Assembly: GCF_045920555.1 (NCBI RefSeq)
Contig: NZ_CP174509.1
Coordinates: 4,960,001-5,024,000, forward strand
DNA from: Pseudalkalibacillus sp045920555
Lineage (GTDB): Bacteria; Bacillota; Bacilli; Bacillales; Fictibacillaceae
Direction: 5' to 3'
Length of the DNA: 64,000 nucleotides
Made by a program: the position numbers and the translations under genes. The notes beneath the pieces were generated by a model. It saw nothing but the letters and a program-made list of their open reading frames with translations. It did no database searches and had not been told where the DNA came from. Positions 50,893-59,448 of this stretch are shown here, one piece after another. How positions within the stretch are numbered: position 1 is the stretch's first letter; each line of letters starts with the position of its first letter.

Positions 50893-52062
50893 CTATGGAA
50901 GTCGAGTTATACAAAATTGTTCATCATGGCCCAATATTTCTGCTTTTACCTGCTTTCCTGACGCCACCTCCAAGATCTCCTGGTAGATTTCTTCTCCCAT
51001 TTGTTCCAACGTTTTCTTACCTTCCAATACTTCGCCAGCGTTAAGATCGATGTTCTCCCTCATTTTTTGATACGTATTGTTGTTGCCTGTGATTTTTATG
51101 ACCGGAACACCTGGAAAACCGGTCGGAGTCCCTCTTCCAGTCGGGAACAAGATCATTTGAGCTCCGGCAGCCACCTGGCCAGTGGAGACTTCACCGTCAT
51201 GTCCAGGTGAATCCAAAAGATACAACCCTTTACGCTCCGGCTGATGGCCATATCGGATGACACCGCTGAATGGTGCATTTCCGGATTTTTTCATGCTCCC
51301 AAGTGATTTTTCTACAACACTGGAGAGACCGCCATCATAGTTCCCTTTTGATATAAGGTGTGTCCGCTCTTTGTTGCTGGAATTTCGAGTCTGCCTTTGC
51401 AGCTTCTCCTCCGTCAGATGGATCGTTTCCCGAATTGAATCAGCCACTTTCTCATCAATCGCTCTTCTTGCCAGAATTTCTTCTGTACCGATCAACTCAG
51501 TTATTTCACTCAAGATCGATGAACCATCTTGTCCTACAAGCTTATCGGAGGCATATCCGAGTGCAGGATTTGCGATCAGTCCCGAGGTCATATCAGATCC
51601 CCCACAGTTCAAGCCGATCATCAGCTCGCTGACAGGAAATTCTTCCCTCCCTTGTCTGGAAGCGATCTGCTGCATTTCACGCGCGATTTTGCTTCCTTTT
51701 TGGATGGCTGCCAAAGAATCTCCTTCTTTCTGGATCACCACGGTTTCAAGCATCTTTTGGGAAGGAGCGATACCTTCCGCCAGTTCGTATGGTGAAAATC
51801 GTTCACAGCCAAGTCCTACAACCACCACACCAGCAAAGTTGGGGTTATTTCCAATCGCGATCAATGTTTTTGCTGTGACTTCCAGGTCCTCCCCTACCTG
51901 ACTGCATCCAACCGGGTGCCTGAAATAGACGCTCCCAGGAACTTGATAGGCGATTCGTTCAGCTACTTTCGCTGAACAGAATACAGAAGGAATAATCGCA
52001 ATTTGGTTCCGGACCCCGACCTGTCCGTCTTTCCGTGAATAACCCATAAATGTGTCAACCAT
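50893..52062 (-). CDS. UxaA-type altronate/galactarate dehydratase large subunit
   Basis: A 389-residue protein corresponding to the catalytic C-terminal part of altronate and galactarate dehydratases. Seen: GYSRKDGQVGVRN at the start, VVGLGCERF and MIGLNCGGSDMTSGL with the conserved Cys residues expected to hold the iron site, and GRGTPTGFPGVPVIKITGN late. In E. coli UxaA the SAF domain and this part form one chain; here they are separate genes overlapping by one base (TAATG). The enzyme dehydrates a sugar acid to a 2-keto-3-deoxy acid. Substrate unknown. Confidence 0.9.
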   Translation of the reverse strand: MVDTFMGYSRKDGQVGVRNQIAIIPSVFCSAKVAERIAYQVPGSVYFRHPVGCSQVGEDLEVTAKTLIAIGNNPNFAGVVVVGLGCERFSPYELAEGIAPSQKMLETVVIQKEGDSLAAIQKGSKIAREMQQIASRQGREEFPVSELMIGLNCGGSDMTSGLIANPALGYASDKLVGQDGSSILSEITELIGTEEILARRAIDEKVADSIRETIHLTEEKLQRQTRNSSNKERTHLISKGNYDGGLSSVVEKSLGSMKKSGNAPFSGVIRYGHQPERKGLYLLDSPGHDGEVSTGQVAAGAQMILFPTGRGTPTGFPGVPVIKITGNNNTYQKMRENIDLNAGEVLEGKKTLEQMGEEIYQEILEVASGKQVKAEILGHDEQFCITRLP

Positions 52063-52361
52063 TACTTCTTCCCCCTTTCGCAGTACATGTTATGAGTGTG
52101 AACCCACCCCCCTTTCTGAACAGGGCTGCTCATTTTTCCGATTTCTTCTCCATATTTTAAAACGCTTTCATTTTCTCCAATGATTGATAAAGCGAATTTA
52201 TGGCCAAAGTTGATGTCTTCAAGGATTGTGATGATGTATTCATCCTCCCCTGATCGGACGGCGCATGGATCGCTTTTTTTCAAATCTGTAAGAGCCACAG
52301 CTACATTATCAGAAGGATGGATCACTAGTGCTGATTTCACCTTTTGCGTAGTCGCTTCCAC
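52062..52361 (-). CDS. UxaA-type altronate dehydratase small (SAF-domain) subunit
   Basis: A 99-residue SAF-domain protein, the detached N-terminal domain of altronate-dehydratase-like enzymes. Seen: a typical beta-rich segment with NFGHKFALSIIGENESVLKYGEEIG and the closing WVHTHN motif of this domain. It forms a complex with the large subunit encoded next. GTG 52361 follows AAGGAGG by eight bases. Eighteen bases separate it from the LarA-like gene. Confidence 0.88.
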   Translation of the reverse strand: MEATTQKVKSALVIHPSDNVAVALTDLKKSDPCAVRSGEDEYIITILEDINFGHKFALSIIGENESVLKYGEEIGKMSSPVQKGGWVHTHNMYCERGKK

Positions 52362-52379
52362 GTCGAGTTCCTCCTTTCC

Positions 52380-53642
52380 TTAAGAAAAAACAGTAAGTTT
52401 TCTTGTCATTCCTTCCATCTCGTCATAAGTGAGCGCATACTTGCCTACCACCTTGATCTCTTTCCCTTGTGCCTGCAGTTCTTCCAGCACTGGTTTTGAA
52501 ACGGAGACCCGTTTTAAATGAAGTGTATTTGCGATCTGGACCATTTTCAGCTTGTCTCGTTCAAAATCGGGACCCAGGCTTTGAATTGCGGTTTCAATCG
52601 CCTTTTTCTCGGACGGATAAATCAAAGGAATCATGGCCCGTTGAAGGTATGTACTTGTCAATGCATTCGTATAAGTCGATTTCCGGTCAATCTTGTCGAC
52701 CAGGCGCTGGGTTGTGAAATCCGCCAATCCAATCCCTTGTGCATTCCCAAATGACTTATCAGCAAGATCTAGAACGACAATCTTACTGATGTTGGGACTT
52801 TTCGGCTCTGGTACACCTTCGATCCTCCACCTTCCGATGATATTCGGATCCATCCCTGTGCCACTGAAACACTTGCCGATTTCCTCGATGACCAATAGAT
52901 CGATATCCTCGATCGGAAGGCTTGGCATCATGCTTTTCGACCAATCAAGCAACTCAGCTTCCCTCTCGTGCCAGCCCGCTTTGTCAACGCCGACGATATC
53001 TGCTGTCTCGTCATAACCATTTTCAATGATCGCCAGCCCCATCAGGATCGGGCTATTATCGATCGCACACCTGGAAACGCTTTCAATATTTTCAGCCATT
53101 TGCAACGCACCATTGCTATGGACGAATGTAGCTCCTCTGATTTTCCCTAGGCCGATGGTCACCATTTTACTTAAGCCACTCTCTACTTTTCCTCGAAAAG
53201 CAGTATGGGCTTTGACACGATTGACGACGATGATGCCATCTGCATGGTAGGCGTTTTCATCCATGTAAACTGGTGTTCCGTTCGGTGTGTGACTGATTAA
53301 TTCTACATCCATCGAAGAGCGGATCGGTACCCCCATCGATTCCTCTGTTATCCCTAAATGCCTGAGAACTTCCAGTTGCCCCTCAGCAGTCGCGCCTCCA
53401 TGACTCCCCATGGCTGGCACCAAAAATGGTTTGAATCCCATTTCTTTTACGGTTATCACAACTGACTGGAGAATTTTCACGATATTCGTAATCCCTCTGC
53501 TTCCAGCTGTTATGGCAATTTCAGCATTTGGCGGCAAACGATCTGAGGACACGTATCTTATAATTTCTGTACGGATTTTTTTATGTAATTCATGAAGTTG
53601 AGCATCCGGAAAACATTGTTCGATTTCGATCATTTCAATCAT
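52380..53642 (-). CDS. LarA-family nickel-pincer racemase/epimerase homologue
   Basis: A 420-residue LarA homologue. By alignment in the head, His81 (MGSHG), His146 (VKAHTAF), Lys159 (SGLSKM) and His175 (FVHSNG) match the catalytic His pair, the Lys that carries the nickel-pincer nucleotide, and the nickel-binding His of lactate racemase; the Lys-to-His distance of 16 is the same. The family racemises or epimerises 2-hydroxy acids (lactate, malate, gluconate). Here it would convert one sugar-acid epimer before dehydration. The cofactor genes larB, larC and larE are not in this window. First gene of the large operon; ATG 53642 is opposite the operator at 53.70 kb. Confidence 0.87.
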   Translation of the reverse strand: MIEMIEIEQCFPDAQLHELHKKIRTEIIRYVSSDRLPPNAEIAITAGSRGITNIVKILQSVVITVKEMGFKPFLVPAMGSHGGATAEGQLEVLRHLGITEESMGVPIRSSMDVELISHTPNGTPVYMDENAYHADGIIVVNRVKAHTAFRGKVESGLSKMVTIGLGKIRGATFVHSNGALQMAENIESVSRCAIDNSPILMGLAIIENGYDETADIVGVDKAGWHEREAELLDWSKSMMPSLPIEDIDLLVIEEIGKCFSGTGMDPNIIGRWRIEGVPEPKSPNISKIVVLDLADKSFGNAQGIGLADFTTQRLVDKIDRKSTYTNALTSTYLQRAMIPLIYPSEKKAIETAIQSLGPDFERDKLKMVQIANTLHLKRVSVSKPVLEELQAQGKEIKVVGKYALTYDEMEGMTRKLTVFS

Positions 53643-53696
53643 ATTTTCAACTCCATATAAAAGTAAGTCCCAAGACGGGGAAGTTTAGTTATTATA

Positions 53697-53720
53697 TTAT
53701 TATGGTCTGACCAATAATAA
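53697..53720. promoter_or_regulatory. GntR-type operator, site 1 (larA-like side)
   Basis: TTATTATGGTCTGACCAATA and the following AATAA contain the palindrome TGGTC-T-GACCA at 53704-53713. It lies 55 bp upstream of the LarA-like start. Confidence 0.75.
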
Positions 53721-53920
53721 TATAATAAGCAGTATTTATCTTTGAATTTATTGTTATTTTATTATATTTCTGAAAATTTTGTCAACCTTGTTTTTAAATT
53801 TAAACAAATTCACCTATTTTGTGCTTGTTAACTACAGATCGAGAGCAAAACATTTATAATTTTCTGCAAATTAATGTGGTCTGTGCTATGATAATCGTAA
53901 GATCGGTCCTTTTAGTGTAT

Positions 53921-53939
53921 TAATGGTCATACCATATTA
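53921..53939. promoter_or_regulatory. GntR-type operator, site 2 (ilvD-like side)
   Basis: TAATGGTCATACCATATTA with TGGTCATACCA at 53924-53934, 36 bp before the dehydratase start. One half differs from the consensus by one base. Confidence 0.65.
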
Positions 53940-53970
53940 TTAAGTTAACAATACGAAAGGGGTTTTTTCA

Positions 53971-55701
53971 TTGACAAGCCAAAAAGATTCAAAGAAGCTT
54001 ACATCTTATGGTGATTCTGGATTCAGTAAATTCATCCGACAAGCCTTCAATCGTCACCTCGGTTTTGAACCTGAAGATTACGATAAACCTGTGATCGGAA
54101 TCTGTAACACGAAGAGCGAAATCAATAGATGTCATACACATGTTGGGCCTATTGTTGACGCGGTTAAGAAAGGTGTTTTAATGGCTGGCGGCATACCTCT
54201 TGAATTTCCGACTATTTCATTAGGAGAGATAAACACGAGCCCCACTACTATGCTCTATCGAAACCTTGCCGCGATGGATACAGAAGAAATGATACGGGCA
54301 CAACCGATTGACGGGGTAGTGCTGATCGGTGGTTGTGACAAGGTCACTCCTTCCCAATTGATGGGTGCTGCAAGCGCTGATATCCCTTCGATCCTCATTA
54401 CAGGCGGTCCGATGAATAACGGCGAATATCAAGGCAGGACATTAGGTGCATGCTCAGATTGTCGTTTCTTTTGGCAGGAATATCGCGGTGGACAGATTGA
54501 CGAAAAGAGCCTCGGCGAAATCAATGCTTCATTAGCACCGACAGCAGGCCATTGCATGGTGATGGGCAGTGCAAGTACGATGGCCGTTTGTGCTGAAGCT
54601 TTGGGAATGATGCTTCCGGAAGGTGCTGCGATTCCAGCCACCGACAACCGTCGGATGAAACATGCAGTCGATACAGGGAAAAAAATCGTAGAATTGGTAG
54701 AGAAGGAAATCACCCCTTCGAAAATCATGACAGAAAAAGCCTTTGAAAATGCCATTCGAGCCCTTATGGCTGTCGGGGGCTCGACCAATGCTGTGATCCA
54801 TCTCATTGCGATAGCAGGTCGGCTTGGTATTAAGCTGCCTCTCGGGCGTTTTGATGAACTAAGCAGGACGACGCCATTGATCGCCAATCTGAGACCTGCG
54901 GGAGAATACCAGATGGAAGACTTCTTCAAAGCTGGAGGAACCCCTGCCGTTTTGAAAGAAGTAAAGTCTTCCCTCCACATTGATGAGCTTACCGTAACTG
55001 GCAATACACTCCGGGAAACGATTGATGCAGTTGAATTTTCTGAAGTGTACCGGCCGATCATATCATCTTTCGACCAACCATTACATAAAGAAGGCGGTAT
55101 TGCAGTATTAAAAGGAAACCTTGCTCCTAACGGGGCTGTCATCAAGCCGAAGGCAGCTTCGCCCGAACTATTGAAACACCGCGGGAGAGCTGTCGTTTTC
55201 AGTTCGACAGTTGATCTCGAAAAACGAATTGATGATCCTGATCTAGATATACAACCTGATGACATCATGGTCCTGCAAAATACTGGACCAGTCGGCGCTC
55301 CCGGGATGCCTGAAGCAGGGATGCTGCCGATCCCGCCAAAACTGCTAAAACAAGGGGTCCGTGATATGGTGAGGATTTCCGATGCGAGGATGAGCGGGAC
55401 AGCTTTTGGTACTGTCATCCTTCACGTAGCGCCTGAAGCGGCGGCAGGTGGTGCGATTGGATTGGTCAAAACGGGAGATATCATTGAATTGGATGTTGAA
55501 AGCAGGAAATTAGAGCTTCTCGTGTCAGATGAAGAATTGGACAGACGAAGAGATGAATGGGTGGCTCCGGTTCTTGCCGAACGAGGCTATACGAAATTGT
55601 TCCAACAACATGTCCTGCAGGCTGATGAAGGATGTGATTTCGACTTTTTGCTCCCGGTTAAAAACAAAAGTCAAAAGAAGGTCCCTCTGAAGTCAAATTA
55701 A
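53971..55701 (+). CDS. IlvD/Edd-family sugar-acid dehydratase
   Basis: A 576-residue iron-sulfur dehydratase. Cys54, Cys122 (GGCDK) and Cys195 (GHCMVMGSAST) have the same 68- and 73-residue spacing as the [2Fe-2S] ligands in L-arabinonate and D-xylonate dehydratases, so this is a pentonate/hexonate-type enzyme more than a biosynthetic dihydroxyacid dehydratase. The active-site loop MSGTAFGTVILHVAPEAAAGG is present. It removes water from a sugar acid to give a 2-keto-3-deoxy acid. It has its own divergent promoter with a GntR-type operator. The start is TTG 53971, eight bases after AAAGGGG. Confidence 0.92.
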   Translation: MTSQKDSKKLTSYGDSGFSKFIRQAFNRHLGFEPEDYDKPVIGICNTKSEINRCHTHVGPIVDAVKKGVLMAGGIPLEFPTISLGEINTSPTTMLYRNLAAMDTEEMIRAQPIDGVVLIGGCDKVTPSQLMGAASADIPSILITGGPMNNGEYQGRTLGACSDCRFFWQEYRGGQIDEKSLGEINASLAPTAGHCMVMGSASTMAVCAEALGMMLPEGAAIPATDNRRMKHAVDTGKKIVELVEKEITPSKIMTEKAFENAIRALMAVGGSTNAVIHLIAIAGRLGIKLPLGRFDELSRTTPLIANLRPAGEYQMEDFFKAGGTPAVLKEVKSSLHIDELTVTGNTLRETIDAVEFSEVYRPIISSFDQPLHKEGGIAVLKGNLAPNGAVIKPKAASPELLKHRGRAVVFSSTVDLEKRIDDPDLDIQPDDIMVLQNTGPVGAPGMPEAGMLPIPPKLLKQGVRDMVRISDARMSGTAFGTVILHVAPEAAAGGAIGLVKTGDIIELDVESRKLELLVSDEELDRRRDEWVAPVLAERGYTKLFQQHVLQADEGCDFDFLLPVKNKSQKKVPLKSN

Positions 55702-55716
55702 CGATAAATTCCGGAT

Positions 55717-55750
55717 TTGCACCGATAAAAATCAAAATTGCACCGATATA
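55717..55750. repeat. Short direct repeat at 21-nt spacing
   Basis: TTGCACCGATA occurs at 55717 and 55738, 21 bases apart, in the 120-bp gap after the dehydratase gene. The spacing equals that of the repeats at 14.4 and 45.6 kb though the word differs. Confidence 0.55.
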
Positions 55751-55770
55751 TAGCCCCATATAATCATGTA

Positions 55771-55801
55771 AAAGACCGGCGTGATCACTCACCCGGTCTT
55801 T
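55771..55801. terminator. Bidirectional terminator
   Basis: AAAGACCGG (55771-55779) pairs with CCGGTCTTT (55793-55801) between the convergent dehydratase and FAH-family genes. Confidence 0.85.
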
Positions 55802-55824
55802 GCGTTCTTAAAATCCTCTGTCAA

Positions 55825-56700
55825 TTACTCAGCCTTCAAATCCTTCACTTGATTGGTCAGTTTTTCAAATCCATCAACGTGGCACTCCACCACATCCCCA
55901 TCTCTGATGACGACAGCTCCAGGCGTTCCTGTTGAAATGATATCCCCCGGCAACAAAGTCATAACCTTTGAGTGGAAGGACACTAGATGCCACGGACGGA
56001 AAGTCATATTCGACACAACATTTTTCCGATGCAGTTCACCGTTGATGACAGTGGATACATTCAAATCATGTACTTCGTCAACTTCATCTGGCGTAACAAG
56101 CTCAGGCCCGAAACTGAAAAATGTATCGAAACTCTTCGATCTGGTCAAATAACGCGGGTTATGTTCCAGGATGTCTTCTGCCGTCATATCGATGATCGTG
56201 GTAAATCCTGCTATAACATTAGATGCTTCCTCTTCGCTTACGTTCTTACACTCTTTCCCGATGATGACGCCCAATTCCGCTTCGGCAGTCGTACGGTCCG
56301 ACTGATGGGGGATTTTGATCGTATCATTCGGGCCGATGATGGTCGTATCAGGCTTCATGAAGCTTGCCGGCTCTGTATTTGGAGCCTTTTCACTCAAATC
56401 TGATGCATGTTCGACATAATTCAGGCCGATTCCCCAGATTTTACGGGGATGGCGATATAACGGAGCATAGTCGATTTCACTCTTCGGGATGATTTCATGG
56501 AATTCGCTCAATTGGCTTTTTCCCTCATCTTGGAACCACTCCTTCATACGGGTGAGCTGCCCTGATTGGATGATGTCAAAAAGTCCAGTGGCCCAATTCG
56601 AATTGGTATTCCGGTTAAGGGATTCGACCAGGATAGCCCCTTCTTCGATAATGATCGCTGCTTTTTCCTGTCCATACCTTTTAACAGTTGCTAATCTCAT
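55825..56700 (-). CDS. FAH-family hydrolase (2,4-diketo-3-deoxy acid hydrolase candidate)
   Basis: A 291-residue FAH-family protein with the Glu pair in AEAELGV, the Asp 31 residues later in TIIDMT, and STGTPGAVV as the late loop. It is not linked to any ring-cleavage gene but to sugar-acid enzymes. In the non-phosphorylating L-rhamnose and L-fucose pathways, FAH-family enzymes hydrolyse 2,4-diketo-3-deoxy acids to pyruvate and a hydroxy acid; that role fits. Last gene of the operon RraA-type, Ldh2-type, FAH, 26 bp behind the dehydrogenase. Confidence 0.88.
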   Translation of the reverse strand: MRLATVKRYGQEKAAIIIEEGAILVESLNRNTNSNWATGLFDIIQSGQLTRMKEWFQDEGKSQLSEFHEIIPKSEIDYAPLYRHPRKIWGIGLNYVEHASDLSEKAPNTEPASFMKPDTTIIGPNDTIKIPHQSDRTTAEAELGVIIGKECKNVSEEEASNVIAGFTTIIDMTAEDILEHNPRYLTRSKSFDTFFSFGPELVTPDEVDEVHDLNVSTVINGELHRKNVVSNMTFRPWHLVSFHSKVMTLLPGDIISTGTPGAVVIRDGDVVECHVDGFEKLTNQVKDLKAE

Positions 56701-56726
56701 ATTGCCCTCTCCTTTTCGCTTAACAT

Positions 56727-57803
56727 TTATTTCGGTATTTCCGTCAACAAACGCTCGTTTACATGATTTCGTTTCGCTACTTTTATAAGCTCATTACGGA
56801 TCTCTTTCGAAAGAGGAATCCCCTTCTCTTCTCGATCCTGTCGAGTCTCCATTTCAATTTCACCAGGAAGGTAGATATTTTCAATACCCTCCATCAATGG
56901 AATCTCCCTGATTTCATGGATCATCTGGTCAATCCTCATTTTAAACTCTTCGATCCCTTGGAATAAGTCGGCACGCATGACAAGGAAAAAGTGGCCTACA
57001 TTTTGCGTATGATCCAACTCATTGTAAAGATCACCGATAAAAGGACCGAATGCTGCCCCAGTGAAGAGGCTTGATAAAACTTCGACCAAAAAGGCGATTC
57101 CATATCCTTTATGGCCGCCTACAGGAAGAACGACACCTTTCAGTGCTTCATCCGGGTTAGTCGTCGGCACCCCCTCAGGTGATAATGCCCAACCTAAAGG
57201 TATTTCTTGATTGTTTTTTTGGGCCAGGATGATTTTTCCCCGTGCTACCGTACTTGTCGCCATATCGAATAAAATGTTATTTTCGTTTCCGGCAGGCACA
57301 CCGAAAGCGAATGGATTCGTACCAAAAAAGCGGTCCTTCCCTCCCCATGGCGGCATATTGGAAGGCGCATTGGTCGTTGCGATTGCGATACAATCATGAT
57401 TGACAGCATCATTCACATAATCGGCTAACATACCGCAATGATTTGAATTGTGGATCCCCACAATCCCTACTCCGGATTCTTTCGCTTTATTGATTGCAAT
57501 CTCCATTCCGTGTTTCGCTACAGGGATTCCAGAACCATTTTGCGCATCAATCAAGGCGCTTACAGGAGATTCCCTCGTAATGACTGGTTCGAATGTTTTA
57601 TTTACAAGTCCAAGATCAAGTCGTTTCGTATAAATTTCAACACGGCTCACACCATGGGAATCGACACCTCTCGCATTGGCAAGGACAAGATGCTTGGAAA
57701 TGGATTTGGATTGCCTTTCATCAAGCCCGGAAGCAATAAAGATTTCTTCAACGAACCTTTCCAAGAGATCCTTTGGGATTCGCTCTTCCGCCAAACTAGT
57801 CAA
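56727..57803 (-). CDS. Malate/L-lactate/ureidoglycolate dehydrogenase family (Ldh2/AllD) oxidoreductase
   Basis: About 358 residues of the Ldh2 family, whose NAD(P) fold is unrelated to classical lactate dehydrogenases. Seen: NARGVDSHGVSRVEIY with the catalytic His, HNSNHCGMLADY, GGKDRFFGTNPFAFGVP, and GGHKGYGIAFLVEVLS. It oxidises a 2-hydroxy acid such as a sulfolactate, malate or sugar-derived hydroxy acid. The most likely start is the TTG at 57803, about nine bases after AAAGGA; this overlaps the end of the RraA-type gene by eight bases. The reading from ATG 57836 would overlap it further. Confidence 0.9.
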   Translation of the reverse strand: MTSLAEERIPKDLLERFVEEIFIASGLDERQSKSISKHLVLANARGVDSHGVSRVEIYTKRLDLGLVNKTFEPVITRESPVSALIDAQNGSGIPVAKHGMEIAINKAKESGVGIVGIHNSNHCGMLADYVNDAVNHDCIAIATTNAPSNMPPWGGKDRFFGTNPFAFGVPAGNENNILFDMATSTVARGKIILAQKNNQEIPLGWALSPEGVPTTNPDEALKGVVLPVGGHKGYGIAFLVEVLSSLFTGAAFGPFIGDLYNELDHTQNVGHFFLVMRADLFQGIEEFKMRIDQMIHEIREIPLMEGIENIYLPGEIEMETRQDREEKGIPLSKEIRNELIKVAKRNHVNERLLTEIPK

Positions 57804-58479
57804 TAAATTCACATCCTTTCTTTTGTAAAACATCATCTACCCACTTTCGGTCCCAGTTGCCTTCATAAATGGATCGGATGATTTTCTGTTCATTTTTTAA
57901 AACCTCAGTCGCATTTCCCAGTACTTCAGCAGCATCATCTTTAGGAATGACCATAACCCCATCATCGTCAGCAACAATGACATCGCCAGGAGAAACCGGA
58001 ACGTTTCCACAACTAATCGTCGTATTGATCTCTCCTGGCCCTTCTTTATAAGGACCTCTAGGTGTTCCGCCTTTTGCAAAGACCGGGAATCCCATTTCAG
58101 CGATTCCTGTCAAGTCTCTGACAGGGCCATCAACGATATAACCAGCAATCCCTCTGAGCTTTGCATAGTGGCACATGATTTCCCCTAAAATGGCATTCCC
58201 CATATCACCGCAGGCATCAATCACGATGATGTCCCCTGGTTTGGCAAGGTCCATCGCTTTATGTACAAGCAGGTTATCTGTTGGATGAGTACGGACAGTG
58301 AATGCGCTTCCAAAAATATGGATGCCAGCATGATTGACCGGTTTGATCGAATGGTCCATCGCCCATTGCCTCCCCATGACATCCCCGATATTGGGCGTTG
58401 GAATATCTCTAAATCTTTCAATGATTGCAGGATCGACACGTTTAAAGTCTTGTTTTATGCGGAACCCTACGTTTCCCAT
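57796..58479 (-). CDS. RraA/HMG-aldolase family protein
   Basis: A 227-residue RraA-fold protein. Seen: DVMGRQWAMD early, the ACGDMGNAILGEIM segment, and GYIVDGPVRDL, where the Arg-Asp pair binds the metal-linked carboxylate in 4-hydroxy-4-methyl-2-oxoglutarate aldolases. Members with these residues cleave 4-hydroxy-2-oxo acids or decarboxylate oxaloacetate; RNase E inhibition applies only to the E. coli branch. First gene of the operon. AAGGAGG precedes ATG 58479, and the GntR operator lies 36 bp upstream. Confidence 0.88.
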   Translation of the reverse strand: MGNVGFRIKQDFKRVDPAIIERFRDIPTPNIGDVMGRQWAMDHSIKPVNHAGIHIFGSAFTVRTHPTDNLLVHKAMDLAKPGDIIVIDACGDMGNAILGEIMCHYAKLRGIAGYIVDGPVRDLTGIAEMGFPVFAKGGTPRGPYKEGPGEINTTISCGNVPVSPGDVIVADDDGVMVIPKDDAAEVLGNATEVLKNEQKIIRSIYEGNWDRKWVDDVLQKKGCEFID

Positions 58480-58510
58480 AAAGATCCTCCTTTTAGTTTG
58501 TTAATATTTT

Positions 58511-58530
58511 ATTATGGTCAGACCAATATA
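58511..58530. promoter_or_regulatory. GntR-type operator, site 3
   Basis: ATTATGGTCAGACCAATATA with the perfect core TGGTC-A-GACCA at 58515-58525, between the GntR gene and the RraA-type gene. Confidence 0.75.
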
Positions 58531-58561
58531 ACGAAAAGAACCTAACGTGTAGATTCCTTTG

Positions 58562-59269
58562 TTACCGATTTCGATGTGCCCAAATCTTTCGTTCGTTCTG
58601 ATCGAGATGGTAGCGCATCGCATCTGCTGCTGCCTTCGGATCCTGTTTTTTCAAGGCTTGAACGATTTTTTCATGTTCCTTATAGCCTTCTTCAAACCGA
58701 CCGGGCACTTTAGCCGATTGAAGTTTACTGACTTTTATCCCCTCTTCGAACTTCGTCGATACTTTATCAAAAACATCTTTATAAATCGTGTTGTGTGAGG
58801 CGATTATGATGGAATAGTGGAACATGTAATCCTCTTCGATCCCTAATTCCCCCGATTTATGTGCCTCGATTTGTTTTTGGTGGGCTTGGATGATCATATC
58901 CAGTTCTTCTTTTGTCGCCCTGGTAGCAGCAAGAGCTGCAGCTTCCACTTCAATCCCTCGTCGGAATTCAATGATTTCTTGCAATTCTTTCCGATCAAGC
59001 AGATTGTTCGTCACCTTCTTCGCAATGGATTCACCATGAAGGTCTTTCAAGAAAATTCCTGCTCCAGACCTCTTTTCAATGATGCCATTCGCATGCAGCA
59101 CACTCATCGCTTCTCTTACAGCAGTCTTGCTTACCTGGAACAGTTCCGACAATTCATTTTCGGACGGAAGTCTTTCTCCAGAGCGGATCCCTTCTTCGTG
59201 TATGTACTCTTCTATCGCTAGTATGATTTCCTCGAACAACCGCTTTTTCTTTATAGGTTTTAACGCCAT
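58562..59269 (-). CDS. GntR-family regulator with FCD effector domain
   Basis: A 235-residue FadR-subfamily GntR regulator. Winged helix at about 8-72 (LPSENELSELFQVSKTAVREAMSVL), then an FCD domain with the metal-site residues visible in EDYMFHYSI, the EHEKIV His and the RYHLDQ His. FCD domains bind organic acids through a metal ion. An operator lies in its own promoter and the same palindrome is present in front of the RraA-type, LarA-like and IlvD-like genes, so this is the natural candidate for the regulon's repressor. Confidence 0.92.
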   Translation of the reverse strand: MALKPIKKKRLFEEIILAIEEYIHEEGIRSGERLPSENELSELFQVSKTAVREAMSVLHANGIIEKRSGAGIFLKDLHGESIAKKVTNNLLDRKELQEIIEFRRGIEVEAAALAATRATKEELDMIIQAHQKQIEAHKSGELGIEEDYMFHYSIIIASHNTIYKDVFDKVSTKFEEGIKVSKLQSAKVPGRFEEGYKEHEKIVQALKKQDPKAAADAMRYHLDQNERKIWAHRNR

Positions 59270-59314
59270 TTCATCACCATTTTTATTTAAGATATACTCA
59301 AGTTTATTTTATTA

Positions 59315-59341
59315 TGGTCTGACCAATAATAATACCCTTAA
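59315..59341. promoter_or_regulatory. GntR-type operator, site 4 (autoregulatory)
   Basis: TTATTATGGTCTGACCAATA with the core TGGTC-T-GACCA at 59325-59335, 56 bp before the GntR start; almost identical to site 1. Confidence 0.75.
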
Positions 59342-59448
59342 GGAAATAGTAAATAATTTTGTAATTTCAGTCAACACCTAATTATCTATTTTTTAACCAG
59401 ATGGTTTGTTAAACTATAACTATTATTGATAAAAGACGGTGATCGATT

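Noticed and set aside
53072..53085. cre-like TGGAAACGCTTTCA inside the LarA-like gene
   Set aside because: One mismatch to the CcpA consensus, but it lies within codons far from any promoter. Could be a roadblock site, but evidence is too weak.
54429..55418. Minus-strand frame of 329 codons opposite the IlvD-type dehydratase
   Set aside because: Antisense shadow; low-complexity Ser/Pro-rich translation without motifs, while the plus strand has the complete dehydratase.
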